Source: Xiphydria camelus (Eukaryota; Arthropoda; Insecta; Hymenoptera; Xiphydriidae). From it: DNA of 64,000 nucleotides. The stretch covers positions 28,498,278 to 28,562,277 of the forward strand of contig OY783194.1 in the NCBI GenBank assembly GCA_963678675.1, read 5' to 3'. The position numbers and the translations under genes were made by a program. Shown here in pieces: positions 11,337 to 23,478 of this stretch; the stretch's first letter is position 1; each line of letters begins with the position of its first letter. The notes beneath the pieces were generated by a model. That model saw nothing but the letters and a program-made list of their open reading frames with translations. It did not search any database and was not told where the DNA came from.

Positions 11337-12290
11337 TGATCGCTCGGCGTCAGTCGCTCGATCTGTGGTGCATTAACAATTCACGTTGGACACTTGCACC
11401 AAAACTGCAGTCCAGTCGCGACGACACGTAGATTGAATCAATATACTCGTAGATGCATGATTATGCACAGTTTTTTTCGCGAAGATAATTCCGTTCGATT
11501 ATCGAGATGCCGAGTTCTGAAAGTCTTTCGTTAGAACACTCTAAATTGAATTGGGAGGTGGATTAATGATCACTAAATATCGACGCTGCGATGAAACGAA
11601 AAATAATTATTTTTATCTCGCGTACCATTTAACGATAATTGCAGCATTTGAGAAATAAATTATTCGTACATTTAGATTACCTGATACTTTCTTTAAGAAT
11701 TTGAACCCGCAAATCATTTTTCAAATTTTAAAGCTACTCGTATAGAATAGGTATTAAAAAATATTATTCCGCGAAACTATTCATCCCTGTAGACAGAACT
11801 ACTTCGCATCGTTGTTTCCTTTCGAATAAAACAATAAATCGACATACGTCGATATTTGAAGTGCGACGAACAAAACAAAATACAGTGGAGACTCTCGAAA
11901 CGATATCAAATCGAACGCACGTCCCGTTACTTCTCGCCCCGCGCACGCCCCATCGAGACTCACCCCACGCACAAAATGCGAAAGGGGTCGACAGTGCTAA
12001 ATGCGTCGCGTCCGTTTTTCTCCCCAGAATTACATTTTCGAATTGTCGTTCAGAAATTATCCAAAACGGGCCGCTTTAAAGCCTCGTTTCGGAATGTGTA
12101 AGACTTTCCCTACTACTAACCCACTGAGTGATAATTTTTTTGAGCCTTTTCAAAAATACGTTCTGGTAATAATGGCGATAAATATCGGACGAAAGACATT
12201 TTTAGAGTATATTTATCAATCCATCGGCGCGTTTTTTTATTCAACTATCGAGAAAATTAAACAAAACTCATTTACATCTTCGTAACGTTA
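11337..12290. other. AT-rich spacer
   Basis: No gene supported. Frames of 60-94 codons at 11764-12285 overlap one another in different frames and look random. Confidence 0.4.
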
Positions 12291-12299
12291 TTTTTTAAA

Positions 12300-13920
12300 G
12301 AGCTCCAACGAAAAAATCAGTCGAAAACTCGTCTTCCTTCAATCGCATCGACATGTGCTCCGATGGGGATCGAATTACTCGCCAGGTCACGCAATATTTC
12401 GCGATATTCCGCGCATCCCCGCGGGCACAGTCGTTTCGCGCAACTTCGCCCCGGTGCAGAATGTCGTAAATTCGCGTCGCGGCTCGCGTAGGTGTATCTA
12501 CGTATAGGTATCCGGGGCACGCTGCAACTGCGAGCGAAATTCCCGGCGTCGGCCAAACTGTGCTACGTGCGTACGCTCGAAGCGTCACGTCCAATCGATT
12601 CGTGGAGCCATCGACAAAAAAACCACGGTGAAAAAAAACCCAAAGGATTTTCGATATCAGTGCGGACACACGTTTCGCAATTTCTCGTCCCGCCCCTTAT
12701 CAAAAGTCACCACACGCGCGCGAGACGCACGAGGGGTTGACCGTCGCGCCAAACGCGCCACGTCCTCCTTCCTTTCCGCGCGGAACGACTTCCGCCGCAT
12801 ACCGCGCGAAACTTTTTTCCGCGGAAAGTGCGCGCCACTGTCCCGGTGCAGGGTTGCGCTGCGATCCGCGGAGAGTGTAAATAGGGCGACCATAAATAAA
12901 CCAACTAACACCACGAGACCGGATAACCCCCCTCGAGCGTGGCTCTGCGTGAAGCGGTACCCAGGAAGAAAGGAGGGAATAAAAATGCCGCGTACGAAAA
13001 ATTCGTCCCCTCTCTCTCATCGCCAACCGCGGGACGTACGTATTACGTATCGGTGAATCGACGACGCTAAACACGTCCTCCACCCTCCCCACTGCCAATT
13101 CCTCGCGGCACTACATACGATCGACCGTCGCCTGTCGCGATACGCGTCGTGTAATTACTCGAGAGTCACACGACGTGCGCCCCGCGCGGGGTGTACCGTG
13201 GCGAGACGCGCGGAAACACTGCAGGACACGTAATCGACCGGCACTTGCGGCGACGGCAAAGACGTCGAACTGCTCCGTTGCGGGATATTTCTCTCCCCGC
13301 TCTCCCATGCGGACACTTGTGTGATATATCGTGTTGTTTAAGTTCGGTTTGCGAAGGCGAGAACGTCCTCATCGAAGAACGGAAGGTATCGACGAACCGG
13401 TACGTCTCTTTGTCGGAACTTCCATCGCACCGGCAAAAATTGTCCTTCGATGCTGCGGCACTTTTTTTTCCCGCGGAGTTTCGTCAAGACGAAAGAAAAT
13501 GTTCGGTTCGCCGCGCAAAGTCGACACGAGCGCGATCGCCCCGAGTTTTACGCGGCCCAAAACCTTCGCGGTTCTACGCTCGAGAGTCACGTGGCTCCGG
13601 CGGACGAGCGAGCGAGCGAGCGAGCGCGACGGGGAAAGACGGCGCGTCGCGCGTGGTACCACTTTGGTACTCCGTCGGAAACTGCGTTCTCCACGGCTCC
13701 CCTCCACGCTCGCCGGAGGCAGGACGCCCCGGCGTCGGTTAGCTCTCGACGCGCGACGTCGCTCCGCCTTCCCGCGAAAACCACCCCCAGAGTCGCCGTG
13801 ACGCCGATTCTCGCGCGGTGGCGGTCGTCTTCGAGTCGTTCGCGTACCTCCGAGATCCGGGCGGAGAAATCGTCGGCGCGACGAGGACGTCTGTACATAC
13901 CTTTCAGCGCGTTGCTATCT
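12300..13920. other. CpG-rich block, possible promoter/5'UTR region
   Basis: The longest CpG-rich block in the left half. About a dozen frames of 60-183 codons overlap on both strands, Arg- and Ser-rich and without domains, which reflects base composition. It includes a GAGCGAGCGAGCGAGC simple repeat near 13607. The abrupt return to AT-rich sequence at 13920 fits a CpG-rich regulatory region or first exon. No convincing donor-acceptor pair was found, so strand is undetermined. Confidence 0.4.
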
Positions 13921-13965
13921 AATTGATATAAAACATTTTTATAGGTAATGCTTTATTATATAATA

Positions 13966-14198
13966 TACGGAGAAAAAAAATGTAGGATAATACTTGATCG
14001 AAATAAATGTGTTTTTTAATAGTCCTAGCAGCACATTTATTCGATTCGAATAAATACCGATTTGATCCGAATAATATTCAATTAAATCAGTAATATTTAT
14101 ATTGGTCTAATCAATATCCATTCTAATCGGAGAAACGTGTACTCAGGACTATTCAAAAATACGTTTATTTCGATTAAGCAAATTTTTTTCTCAGTGTA
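13966..14198. mobile_element. Foldback MITE, family E copy 2
   Basis: Ends TACGGAGAAAAAAAATG and AATTTTTTTCTCAGTGTA are inverted partners. Pairing continues inward: CGAAATAAATG and TTAATAGTCCT near the left match the reverse of AGGACTATTC and CGTTTATTTCG near the right. The centre is AT-rich with repeated ATTCGA/AATCCGAAT words. No coding content. Confidence 0.75.
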
Positions 14199-15329
14199 GG
14201 ATAAGGCTTATTCGTAGGTACATTTCGCTAGTCTCGCACGACTCCGCGTTTTCAGCTATTTTTGGTAAATTCATCTCGCTCCGCGTTTGAAGTTCTGACG
14301 TAGCGAACATGCACGTATTATTGTGGACGTACGGGAAAAGAGAATTGAATTTGACAAAAATTGGAAATTTAAATATTTCTTAGAATAATGCGTTTGAATT
14401 GAGGCGAACTTAAGTTTTTATGTAAAACTTGAAATTCAATTTTTACCAATGAGGAAAATATGAATGATAAAATTGAGTTTCTCCTTAAGAAGGTTTTGGC
14501 ATGATGAAAACTGAGTTGAACTGAATTTTTAACGAAAAAATTGCAAATGTAATTTTCGTCCGACAAGGCAAATCGGAATGATAAAATTCCATTTCTCCAT
14601 AAGCAGGTTGGTTCTTTTTTATTAGAAAATGATTGGGATGTTTTTAAAATTGGAAACACGTTGTTTAGAAGTTAATTTTTTTAACGAAATCGCCGAATGA
14701 GGAAAATATAACTGAAATTATTGTCTTGGAATTTGCACAATGCTGCTAGGCAGATCGTGCTAACTCTATTTCGAATAATCGAGGAGTTCGAAGAGGCTGC
14801 TTTTTCTTGGAAAAAAAAAGGGAAGAAAAACGATAAAACTGGTGTTCGACGAAGGGTCCTTAACACCGAGATATCAAGGTCGAGTGTTTTTATTCCATTA
14901 CCTGCGGCGCCAACCTCTTAACCACTTACTTAACCTACAAGCTTCACCCTTGTCTCCCCTTCCTTCACACTTGATGGCGTTTGACAACTCAAATATTATC
15001 CGACGCCTGATCCACCCCTCCGCGCGTAACGTCCGGGATCGCCGTAGCGTAAGTTCTCTCCGCCCCCGAAGTGTATATTCGCTGCTCCTTTACGATAGAT
15101 CTAATTCACGGCGACGCCGTCGTCGCTCATCACTTTTTAAGAACTTCCGTGATTCTGATTACATTGGCTCCAGTTTCCGATGTCGGCGTTTTCGTCTTTT
15201 CCGCGTAGAAAGAATCGAAACGCTCGAAACAACTCGATTTAATTGCAATAAAAATCGCCGCTTACTACTTTTTCAAAATTGAATTTTATCGTTTCGATGT
15301 AAATGGAAATTTACATGCGGTTAGGATAA
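14199..15329. other. AT-rich then mixed spacer
   Basis: No gene supported. A weak internal repetition (TTTCTCCTTAAGAAGGTT near 14480 and TTTCTCCATAAGCAGGTT near 14590, about 110 bp apart) suggests a degraded tandem duplication. Confidence 0.35.
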
Positions 15330-15545
15330 TAAAAGTGGGATGGCGCCTCGGTGGAAGTGAAGGTTCAAAGTCGATTATCTTGAAAACGATTAAGGATATC
15401 GAAAAAAAAGTTAAATAAAATATGTTTGCTTATACTTTTACCATAAAAAAGGTATTTTCAATTTTTCGCATATCTCCGCCGCGTTTCGAGATAGCCGCGT
15501 TCAAAGTTAAATGAAAACCGGAACGTTTCTCCTACATTTACCCTA
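15330..15545 (+). mobile_element. TIR MITE, family S copy 3
   Basis: Begins AAAAGTGGGATGGCGCCTCG and ends GGAACGTTTCTCCTACATTT. The internal order matches the copy at 4759-4974: CGATTATCTTGAAAACGATT, ACCATAAAAAAGG, CATATCTCCGCC, CGAGATAGCCGCG, GTTCAAAGTTAAATG. Confidence 0.78.
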
Positions 15546-17086
15546 TACATCTGAATTAAAAAATACAGTCCCACTGTAGCCCTATCCCTCAAATCTCTCG
15601 TACTGCAATCCTCGTTTTTATATTTTTGCAAAGAGGATCCGAGATATTGATATTTATTTGATATGAATGGATTGCAATCCTCCCATCAATTCTATGTATC
15701 AATTAATCAAACATATCACTTGTCAGGCCCATCAAACGGCTAGTCGCATACGGTAAAACATTTTCTTTTACCGTAAAAGTGCGACTATACGCAAATCGAA
15801 GTGTATACTTCGGTAGCACAAGGACTATTGGAGCACGCTCACCCCCACGAGCAGGCAATACCAATCTTATCGCGGTGTATATGTTCCAGCCGGACATCTC
15901 TAGTATGTAAATAGAGAAAAAGTCTCGTACAATCACGAGAAGGGAACGTTCCGGTTTCACTTTGTTAATGAAAGTGGTATATCTCGCAAATGCCCCGAGG
16001 GTGTGGTTGGAAACGTACGAAGGTGGGTGAAAACGACCTCCGGGCTCTTTTTTATTTTTCGCACAACCCGCTTCCTCCCCTTTCCGCCCCCTCGGATAAC
16101 CGACGTAAAATTTACTCTTTCATCGGATAAAGCATTTTTTTTCGTCGATGCTCCACACATCCCGCTGAACTCTGACTTTGCGCGTTTCGGCTTTGCTCGT
16201 CACAGCAGGTGGCAAAAACACAGCGGAAAAAAAAAGAAAGGATAAATAAAAAATCGCACCGCAACCGGCGTACCAATTAGAGCTTGTCCATAGGTACTTT
16301 CCGTTCTCAACCCTTTCACAATGTACCAACTGAACATATGTTTCAGTCGATATGCACCGCGAAACTGTTTATCAGCTCGTGACTCAAAGGGATGTTGAGT
16401 CTCTCTCAATCTCTCTCTCTCTCTTTCTCTCTTTCTCTCTCTATCTCTTTCACTCATATATAATATAAATGCTCGCTCGCTCGATATCAGTGATACGAGC
16501 CTGGAGGCACGCCTCGATTCGAAATAAAATATCGGCATCGAAGTGCTTTTAAATAGCCGTTTCCGGGATTTGAAATTCTAGACGAATAGAGCTGTAGTAT
16601 TGTTCGCTTTAGAATTTCGGAACGTTTCAAAAAGCCATGGATCTCTTTTTCGATGAATGAAAAAATACACTTATGAAGAAACGCCTCCGAATTCATCTGC
16701 TCCCTTCTAAAAGTCCGTTTTGCGGGACACCTCCGTTGCATCGGTGCGTGCGCGCGAGACGATCCGGCGACCAACGCAAGAGCGGAATCCAGGCTGCATT
16801 AGGATGGATGGACCCGCTGCCTCGGCCGGCGTGTGCTATACTTTTGATGCATGCGACCGCCGCCGTGTTTATGTTAATGTAATTTTGTGCCCTGACGCGG
16901 GGGAGGGAGCGCGCCGAAATAACCACTATGCCGGAGATAAATCGTTTCTGCATACGCATGCGATATGCATGTTTTCTGCCAGTAACAGAGCGGAACAATT
17001 TTAGCGAGAGCACTCGTAACCCTCCCCCGCCTTGCAATTGAATTGCTGATTCGAGAAAGGGCTCGAGTACGCGAGTCTTTTTTCAG
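15546..17086. other. Spacer with simple repeat
   Basis: No gene supported. The segment holds a CT microsatellite (16403-16447) and a moderately GC-rich part at 16680-17040 with overlapping frames on both strands. Poly-A runs cause the Lys-rich frames near 16220. Confidence 0.35.
16403..16447. repeat. Imperfect (CT)n microsatellite
   Basis: CTCTCTCTCTCTTTCTCTCTTTCTCTCT-type imperfect pyrimidine repeat of about 45 bp. Confidence 0.9.
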
Positions 17087-17218
17087 ATGACGCGCGGCAT
17101 TGCCGAAATCGAATTAAGCGAGGGAAAGTCGGGTAGCTCGAGTCACCTGGAAAAGATCTCGCGAAACCTTCCTTTAGTTTCGGCGAAACGGTATAATTCT
17201 ACAGAAAGGATTATTTAA
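17087..17218 (+). CDS. Candidate exon starting at an acceptor, unknown protein
   Basis: GCGAGTCTTTTTTCAG ends at 17086, a textbook acceptor, and an ATG follows at once. The frame runs 43 codons to TAA at 17216-17218. Composition looks protein-like: MTRGIAEIELSEGKSGSSSH, then LEKISRNLPLVSAKRY. The stop codon coincides with the left boundary of a family S MITE, so the original frame may have been cut off by that insertion. No domain recognised. Acceptor strength is the main evidence, and chance cannot be excluded. Confidence 0.22.
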   Translation: MTRGIAEIELSEGKSGSSSHLEKISRNLPLVSAKRYNSTERII

Positions 17219-17434
17219 GGTAACAGTGGGTGAACGCCTCAGTGTCTGTTTAACTTTGAGTGCGATTATCTCGAAAAGCGGTAGAAATATATGAAAAATC
17301 AAAAGTAGCTTTTTCATAGTACAAACATAGACGAACATATTTTGTTTAAACTTTTCTTCGATATCTCTAATCGTTTTCAAGATAATCGACTTCGAGCTTG
17401 CATTTCAACCGGGGGCGTTTATCCCACTGTTACC
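17219..17434 (-). mobile_element. TIR MITE, family S copy 4
   Basis: Ends GGTAACAGTGGGTGAACGCC and GGGCGTTTATCCCACTGTTACC are inverted partners of about 20 bp, the best-preserved ends of the family here. Inside is in the reverse orientation relative to the copy at 4759. It abuts a stop codon of the candidate exon to its left. Confidence 0.8.
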
Positions 17435-17979
17435 CTGCAGTAATCGGTCCTGAAAATTATTATTTTTTATTTCTTACGGAGCCAAGGCTTTGCTCTTTTT
17501 CTAGTTTAATTTTAATCATTAAAATCTTTTAATTTAACAGTAAAGAAATACGGCCTGCCGTTTTTTTTTCGAGTTGTACATCACGCACGCGCTTCTCGCA
17601 GTGATCGATGATCGGTCTCCGGCAGTGTGAAAGTCTCCGCGAGATGCCCGACGCGCGAAGGGTTACTTGATTTTATATTCGTTGATTAGTTGCCCGTGTT
17701 GGCTCGAGGGCGGTGGGAGCGCGGTCAAAGAGGGAAGGGTATTATATTTTTTTTTTATTTGACGTCGGTTTTGAAAAACAGGGTAGTGCTGATTGACCGG
17801 GGCAGTCCCCTTCGCCGCGAAGTTAAGCCACGCGCTAATGGAAATTTGTTCATCGGATCAAAACATACGTCGCATCGTATGACGGATCGCCCCTTCCAGT
17901 TTTAACAACGGCTTTCTATAGGTACAGTCCGCTCCCAGGTTCACGCGTACTGTCTCGTGTGCTCGCATGCATTGTTGAG
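17435..17979. other. Mixed spacer
   Basis: No gene supported. Poly-T runs at about 17561 and 17749. Confidence 0.35.
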
Positions 17980-18630
17980 TATATACCGCATGTCCTATGG
18001 CCAACCGCGCAGGTGAGCTGCGACCTGAATTCTTGACTTCGGCAGTATTTATGGTACAGTTAGAGTGGGCTTCAGACGAGTGCGCTGCATAAGAACGAAA
18101 AGTGTCGACTGCTCTTCTAATAGCTGTCAATTCGGAAGATCGAAACGTTTCGTGTAACCTCAAAATCGTAAAGTTTTGAATTAGTAGTGAATAATTTGTA
18201 GAAAAGTGATGAGAAATAATCATAAATAATCTTCCGAATTGTGTAACACCTTAAGTATCGCTCACGCCACTTCGTAAAACTACTTCCTAGACATGCGCGG
18301 TGCTAGCGCGGAAATAATTTCTGAATTCGTCGAATGAAAAGCGTCGTCTGATTTCCCGATGGCTGTCACAATTCGGAAGATTATTTATGATTATTTCTCA
18401 TCACTTCTACAAATTAATTCACTTCTAATTCAAAACTTTACGATTTTGAGGTTACACGAAACGCTTCGATCTCCCGAATTGACAGCTATTAGAAGAGCAG
18501 TCGACACTTTTCGTTCTTATGCAGCGCACTCGTCTGAAGCCCACTCTAATTGTACCATAAATACTGCCGAAGTCAAGAATTCAGGTCGCAGCTCACCTGC
18601 GCGGTTGGCCATAGGACGTGCGGTATACTG
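17980..18630. repeat. Long near-perfect palindrome (264-bp arms)
   Basis: 17980-18243 is the reverse complement of 18367-18630 with only scattered differences, separated by a 123-bp spacer. The same protein-like translation therefore appears from both arms on opposite strands. The spacer itself repeats a GCTGTCACAATTCGGAAGAT word that also occurs inside the arms as GCTGTCAATTCGGAAGATCG. No transposase or TIR signature was recognised. It could be a foldback transposon or a local inverted duplication. If transcribed it would form a 264-bp double-stranded hairpin, a potential siRNA source. Confidence 0.9.
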
Positions 18631-18772
18631 GAGCTCATAAAATGATCGAGCCTCGAGGAGAGTTTTGCGATTTTTGACGATCCCACGCAGAATGCCAAAT
18701 GCTTCTTAAATTTATTCCTTTTTCGCGCTACCCTCGTTACGCCGGTGCTATTGTAACTTTGGATTACATCGA

Positions 18773-18986
18773 GTAAAAGTGGGATGAACGCCCCGGTTGA
18801 AGTGCGAATTAATAAATCAATTAACTTGAAAATGGTTGGAGATATAAAAAAAGCTGAAATAAAAAATATTTATCTATATCTTTACTATGAAAAAGTCTGT
18901 TTTCATTTTTCACGTGTCTCTACAGTGTTTCGAGATAATCGAGTTCAAAGTTGAATGAAGATTGCAACGTTTATCTCACTTTTAAG
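18773..18986 (+). mobile_element. TIR MITE, family S copy 5
   Basis: Starts GAGTAAAAGTGGGATGAACG and ends CAACGTTTATCTCACTTTTA. Internal landmarks are in the forward order, with a small duplication (AATTAATAAATCAATTAACT) near the left. No coding content. Confidence 0.78.
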
Positions 18987-19771
18987 TACCTACGATATTT
19001 TCAAGATTACAATTTTCAATATTTTTTTTCCCGAATTTTATAACTTATTCATGAAAGTATCCATCAACCCCTCGAATGATTGCGAGTCGGTATAGTTATC
19101 AATACCACTGCCACTTCTGATAATTCTGGTAATTATGAAACTGCCATGCGAAAAATTGAAACGAACAGGAAAAAAACGACATTTTTTGAATATATTTAGG
19201 GCGTTCCTTGTTTAAATAAATTGTATATAATTGAAACTACAGCACGAAAGGGTTGACATAATTAATCTCGACTAATGAAACTACTCCACTTCACTAGCGA
19301 ATCGAAGATCGCCTCACGTCGGGTGCTTCAATTCCTGTCCTTCCGTATATTACTCAGTCGTTCCGTTCCAACCTACTTTCGTCTACCGCTATACATCTCT
19401 CCGCGAGGAGAAGCATTTCCTAGAAGTGCAAATGAGCTGCCTTCTCGAATACCTCGCAGATGCGTCTACCGAGCAGGCAATTAGGTGTGTTTCGTGACGC
19501 ACAGCGAGCCACGTTTCTCGCGCTTCGCATTGTAAACGAAGAATAGTGAAAGCGTCAGTAGTGTACGTGTATATATGTAGGATGCGAGAGCTGAGAGATG
19601 CAACGTAGGAGAAGCGTCGTTTTACGTTTATCAACTAATGACACGATGGCCAACTGTTCTTTCAACTCAGCTGTCCATCGGTATTCCTATTACTATACTA
19701 TAATTCCTATAACTATAATTTTTATCTCTATGAAAGCTTTATGGGGAATAAGGTGCCATGAGAATGTTTCC
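18987..19771. other. Spacer
   Basis: AT-rich to mixed composition; short frames at 19275-19634 on both strands fit chance. Nothing else recognised. Confidence 0.35.
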
Positions 19772-20040
19772 TACATTGAGAAAAATAATTCAGTTAAAAT
19801 GACAAAACGCATCTGGTTATACGTGTTTAGTTATTCTAATCGAAATACTAGTAAGTTGAACGAAATATTTAGTTCTTCTAATTATAATACATTTTTAATT
19901 ATTCTAACTACATGTCTAGTTATTCTAACCAAAATATGGTAGTCTAACCAAACAGATGGCGGATCCATATTTCACAAAATGGTTTGGTTATATAATCTCC
20001 AAGATTTTGATTAAATTGACCAGGTTATTTTCTCAGTGTA
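19772..20040. mobile_element. MITE, family E copy 3
   Basis: TACATTGAGAAAAATAATT at the left is inverted relative to GGTTATTTTCTCAGTGTA at the right. The interior is dominated by repeats of TTAGTTATTCTAA and TCTAACCAAA, unlike other copies of the family, so only the ends are shared. Non-coding. Confidence 0.7.
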
Positions 20041-22327
20041 CCATCATTTAGTGTGTACACTCTCATTTATTCAAAAAAACACATGAGCTACCAATTTTGT
20101 AAAAAAGGTAAATATATGGATTTTTTTGTATTTACTTCAGCACTCTGCATTCAAAAAAAGAAGTGCAATCCTCCAAACTGTCATTTAAAGATCATTTCGA
20201 CGTTGATATATCGCTTTAATATATTATCAATATTGCAAACCAATCAACAAACGTATTTCCCAGTTAAACGTTTGATGTTGTTGAATCGTTTGAATGCAAT
20301 TGCAAACGACAAACTATTGGATACAAGCACCTACATATATTCCCGATAAGCGCAGGTTGTATGAAATATTCGTGAACTCTAAGTACATGTCAATAGCACT
20401 CACGTCTACGTGCTGCGCACACCACACAAATGCGAAACTGACAGGATGAGGGGGCATGCGCTCTGATTTACATTAAGCGTGGTAATCAATGAACCGATCA
20501 TAGATTTTCCTGAGGAGACAAGCGTCGAGCTTAATTACTTAATTATTTGTGCCAAACTATTAAACGGAATATTCCATACCATGTATCTTATCCGTATTCT
20601 CCCGTTAAGTATGAAGTAATTAGAAAAAAATTAAACATTTTCTCGTTATGCTTTTAAAAAAATACAGTGGGAATAATTGTAGTTTATCGATCAAGTCACG
20701 TAGCTGCGCTAGCTCAAGTTGAATTTGTTGAAACTTTCGTTCATTCTAACATGATATTTGAAGTTAAATCGACGCGCTACTTGAATGAAATAAAACGTTG
20801 ATTGTTTTCGACAAATATTTTTATCGAAATTTCTGAGATTGACCCTCTCGACCACTCTATATATCCGACGTATATTCTCGTATCGAATTCGAAAATTGCA
20901 GATTTATTAAGGATTTATTAAGAGAACGCTGAGATATCGATGATAAAAAAAAACAAGTTTTGTACATAGAATCATCAATATTTCATATTTTCTCTGGGAT
21001 ATCGACCAAATAACTGTGCTCTTTGTAGTCAGCGCGAAAAAATAAACAAGATAAGTTCGAGCGATCGATTCCAGAGATTTTTATTTTAGACAAAATTTTA
21101 AGAGAATATCTTATTCATCGATGCATTTTACAAAAATATCGCAATGACTTTTCCTCATCGCCTCGACCGAAAGAATTACATACCACCGTCGACGATCCTT
21201 TTTTTGCAATTGATTTCTCTCCTACATCCTCTCTCTTACACGACATACACTCACCGCTCGGCCGGTCGTGTACGTGCGTGTGTGTAAACCAATATCGGCT
21301 GGCAAGTGAGGGATGCTCCACACGCTGTGCGTTCAACTAAGGAAAAGTCTGCGAGGAGCCATTTCCTCTCAGACTCTGCCTCGGAAAACATCCAGGCTGC
21401 TTCCACGCCTCACGTATGCCCGATAACGGTCTCCCCCGCTCTCCTCGTTCATATAAGTGCCCTCTAATTGATTTCGGGTTAATGCGTCCTTATGGTCATT
21501 TCCTGCCAATAACTTTCCAGATTCCACTGGGGGGATGGTATTTTGCTTGCATCCCTGATCGGAGTGAAAGAGCTTCCACTCGCATTTCATCCACTTCGAC
21601 GTAGGTAGTCGATATCGCTCGGAGCGTTTCAGAGTTGACGTTTGTTTTTTCCTACATTGATATTCGAACTATTCGAAGACCAGTGTCCAAATGGGTCTTG
21701 ACGTAGCCATCGCAAGTATCCAGACTACGTCGTAGATATTTGCGCAATAAATTAGAGTGGCTTCCAGTTGGCAAAACAGTGACGTTTTCGATTGCCCTTA
21801 ACGTCGTGAACGATGGGGTGAAAACTTCCGCTCCGCTGGTTCCGGGAACGTTTGATGCGCGTCGACGCAAATGTGTGGGTATTAACATCGATAACGTTTC
21901 ATCGAGAGGGGTGAGCGCTACGCTTCTGATACGTCGAAAAGTACGCGCGCGCACGTCGAAAGAACACGTTGAAAGTACGCTTACAGCTTTTGGGAACGGC
22001 GCGATCACGAGGACCACTGTATAGTCGCGCTCTCATAAGGTGACAATCTTTATAATAAATGTTAGGGGCTGGCGATTGACTCGAGAAATGTCAACTCGGC
22101 CCCATTGTCTTCCGCTGGCCAACAAAGAGCCGTGACCTTTATCGATAAACGTCCTGTGCATACTTAGTCTTTACGTCCCGTGCCTACAGCCGACTACGAG
22201 GCGGAACTGAGAAAAAAGTAGAGGGTAGGGGATCAATTAGCGGAGAACGACTACACGTGTTCCGATTTTTTTTATAATGAAAAAATCAGCTATAAAATCT
22301 GTAAATGATTTTGTTCGAATTTTACTT
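20041..22327. other. AT-rich spacer, one two-strand ORF region
   Basis: 20041-21100 is AT-rich and shows nothing. At 21115-21340 a minus frame of 73 codons ends near a donor-like GCG/GTGAGTG (minus, about 21251). At 21652-22024 both strands are open (see separate entry). Confidence 0.35.
21652..22017 (-). other. Two-strand open region, possible decayed coding sequence
   Basis: A 121-codon minus frame and a 95-codon plus frame (21740-22024) cover the same bases. Both have ordinary amino-acid composition without simple repeats. Neither starts with ATG at its boundary and no domain was recognised. A decayed gene or transposon fragment is possible, but chance is as likely. Confidence 0.15.
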
Positions 22328-22692
22328 AGAAAATAAATGTTAGAAGGATGCGCTTATATTAAGCAATTCCATATCATGAAACAAAATGTTTCTTTTTAAT
22401 TCTTGCATAAAATATCAATATTACGTTCAATCAATGAAAAAAGAAATAGAAAATAAATGTTAGAAGGGTGCGCTTTTATTAAACAATTCCATACCATGAA
22501 ACAAAGTATTTTTCTTTTTAATTCTGACGTAAAATATCAATATTACGTTCACATTTAATGAAAAAAATAAATAAAAATAAAAAGAACGTTAGAGGGGTGC
22601 ATTTTTATTAAGCAATACCACGCCATAAAACAAAACATTTTTCTTTCTAATTTTGACATAAAATATCAATATTACGTTCAATTAATGAAGAA
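22328..22692. repeat. Three tandem copies of a ~120-bp AT-rich repeat
   Basis: The landmark GTTAGAAGGATGC / GTTAGAAGGGTGC / GTTAGAGGGGTGC occurs at 22339, 22459 and 22588, giving periods of 120 and 129 bp. Each unit also carries TTATTAAGCAATTCCAT, CATGAAACAAA and AAAATATCAATATTACGTTC. The third copy has an extra A-rich insertion. It is a short diverged minisatellite/satellite-like array with no coding content. Confidence 0.92.
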
Positions 22693-23478
22693 AATAATAA
22701 TCACGAAACAAATATCACCAGTATTTATCAAGAGTTTCGCATTCTTAATTAAACAGCAATTTTTTACTTCATTCTAATCACTATGTAACGTAATTCTCTA
22801 ATTAAAGCGATGCATATGAAGACATTAATATAATGCAATCGCGTCAACTAATCGAGACAGAAATCAGTTCCCTCGGAGTCTCGAAAAGTATCCCGCGTAC
22901 TTTTTTAATCCTCAAGGTTTAATCGCGCGAAGATCGTTCGACCAAAGTTCGAGAGCGGAAGCTTCTGCAAGCCGGTGTAACTTGCCTTAATTATGTCGAC
23001 TCCAGCGATACGCGCTGCTAGGCGAATGATCAAAACTCCGCGAAACGAGACGAGACGCGCGCGGACTTAAATCTTTGATGTCTTCCCCGATAAAGTATAA
23101 CGATCGGTTCCGCGTTCGTTTATCGAGTCTAGCTTCTGTCGCCGCGCGAGCGAAACACCGCGGAAAAACGCAAAACGAGGAGGCTGACATAACGCGCGAG
23201 GGGAGGAAGCGCCTCGATGCCAGAAAAGTTTGGCGAGCATGGTGAATGGAAAGAAGTAAAAGCGCAAAGGGGGGGAGAGGCGATTCCCCGCTCGAAAGAG
23301 TTCTTATAACCGTCTAGGGTGCCGTACCATTCATCTGCTCTCCTGCCTTCGAGTTTTATACTCTTAGATCTCTCTCGCCGAAGATACTTCTCCCCCCCCC
23401 CCCCCCCCTCTTTCCATATCCATCGCAGTTGCCCGAGAAATGCCTCTTATCGATCATCTTTGCGCGATCTCGTGAACC
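22693..23478. other. Spacer
   Basis: AT-rich to 22860, then GC-richer with overlapping frames at 22987-23267. No gene supported. Confidence 0.35.
23392..23408. repeat. 17-base poly-C tract
   Basis: Uninterrupted run of 17 C. Poly-C/poly-G runs also occur at 390-403, 2478-2488, 25030-25043 and 31791-31800. Confidence 0.9.

Noticed and set aside
13191..13742. 183-codon plus frame, the longest in the window
   Set aside because: It lies in a CpG-rich block where frames of 100-180 codons are open on both strands; composition is Arg/Ser-rich and no domain or signal is visible.
18359..18640. 93-codon frame sharing a protein sequence with a minus frame at 17858-18223
   Set aside because: The shared sequence is the two arms of one palindrome, not a gene family.
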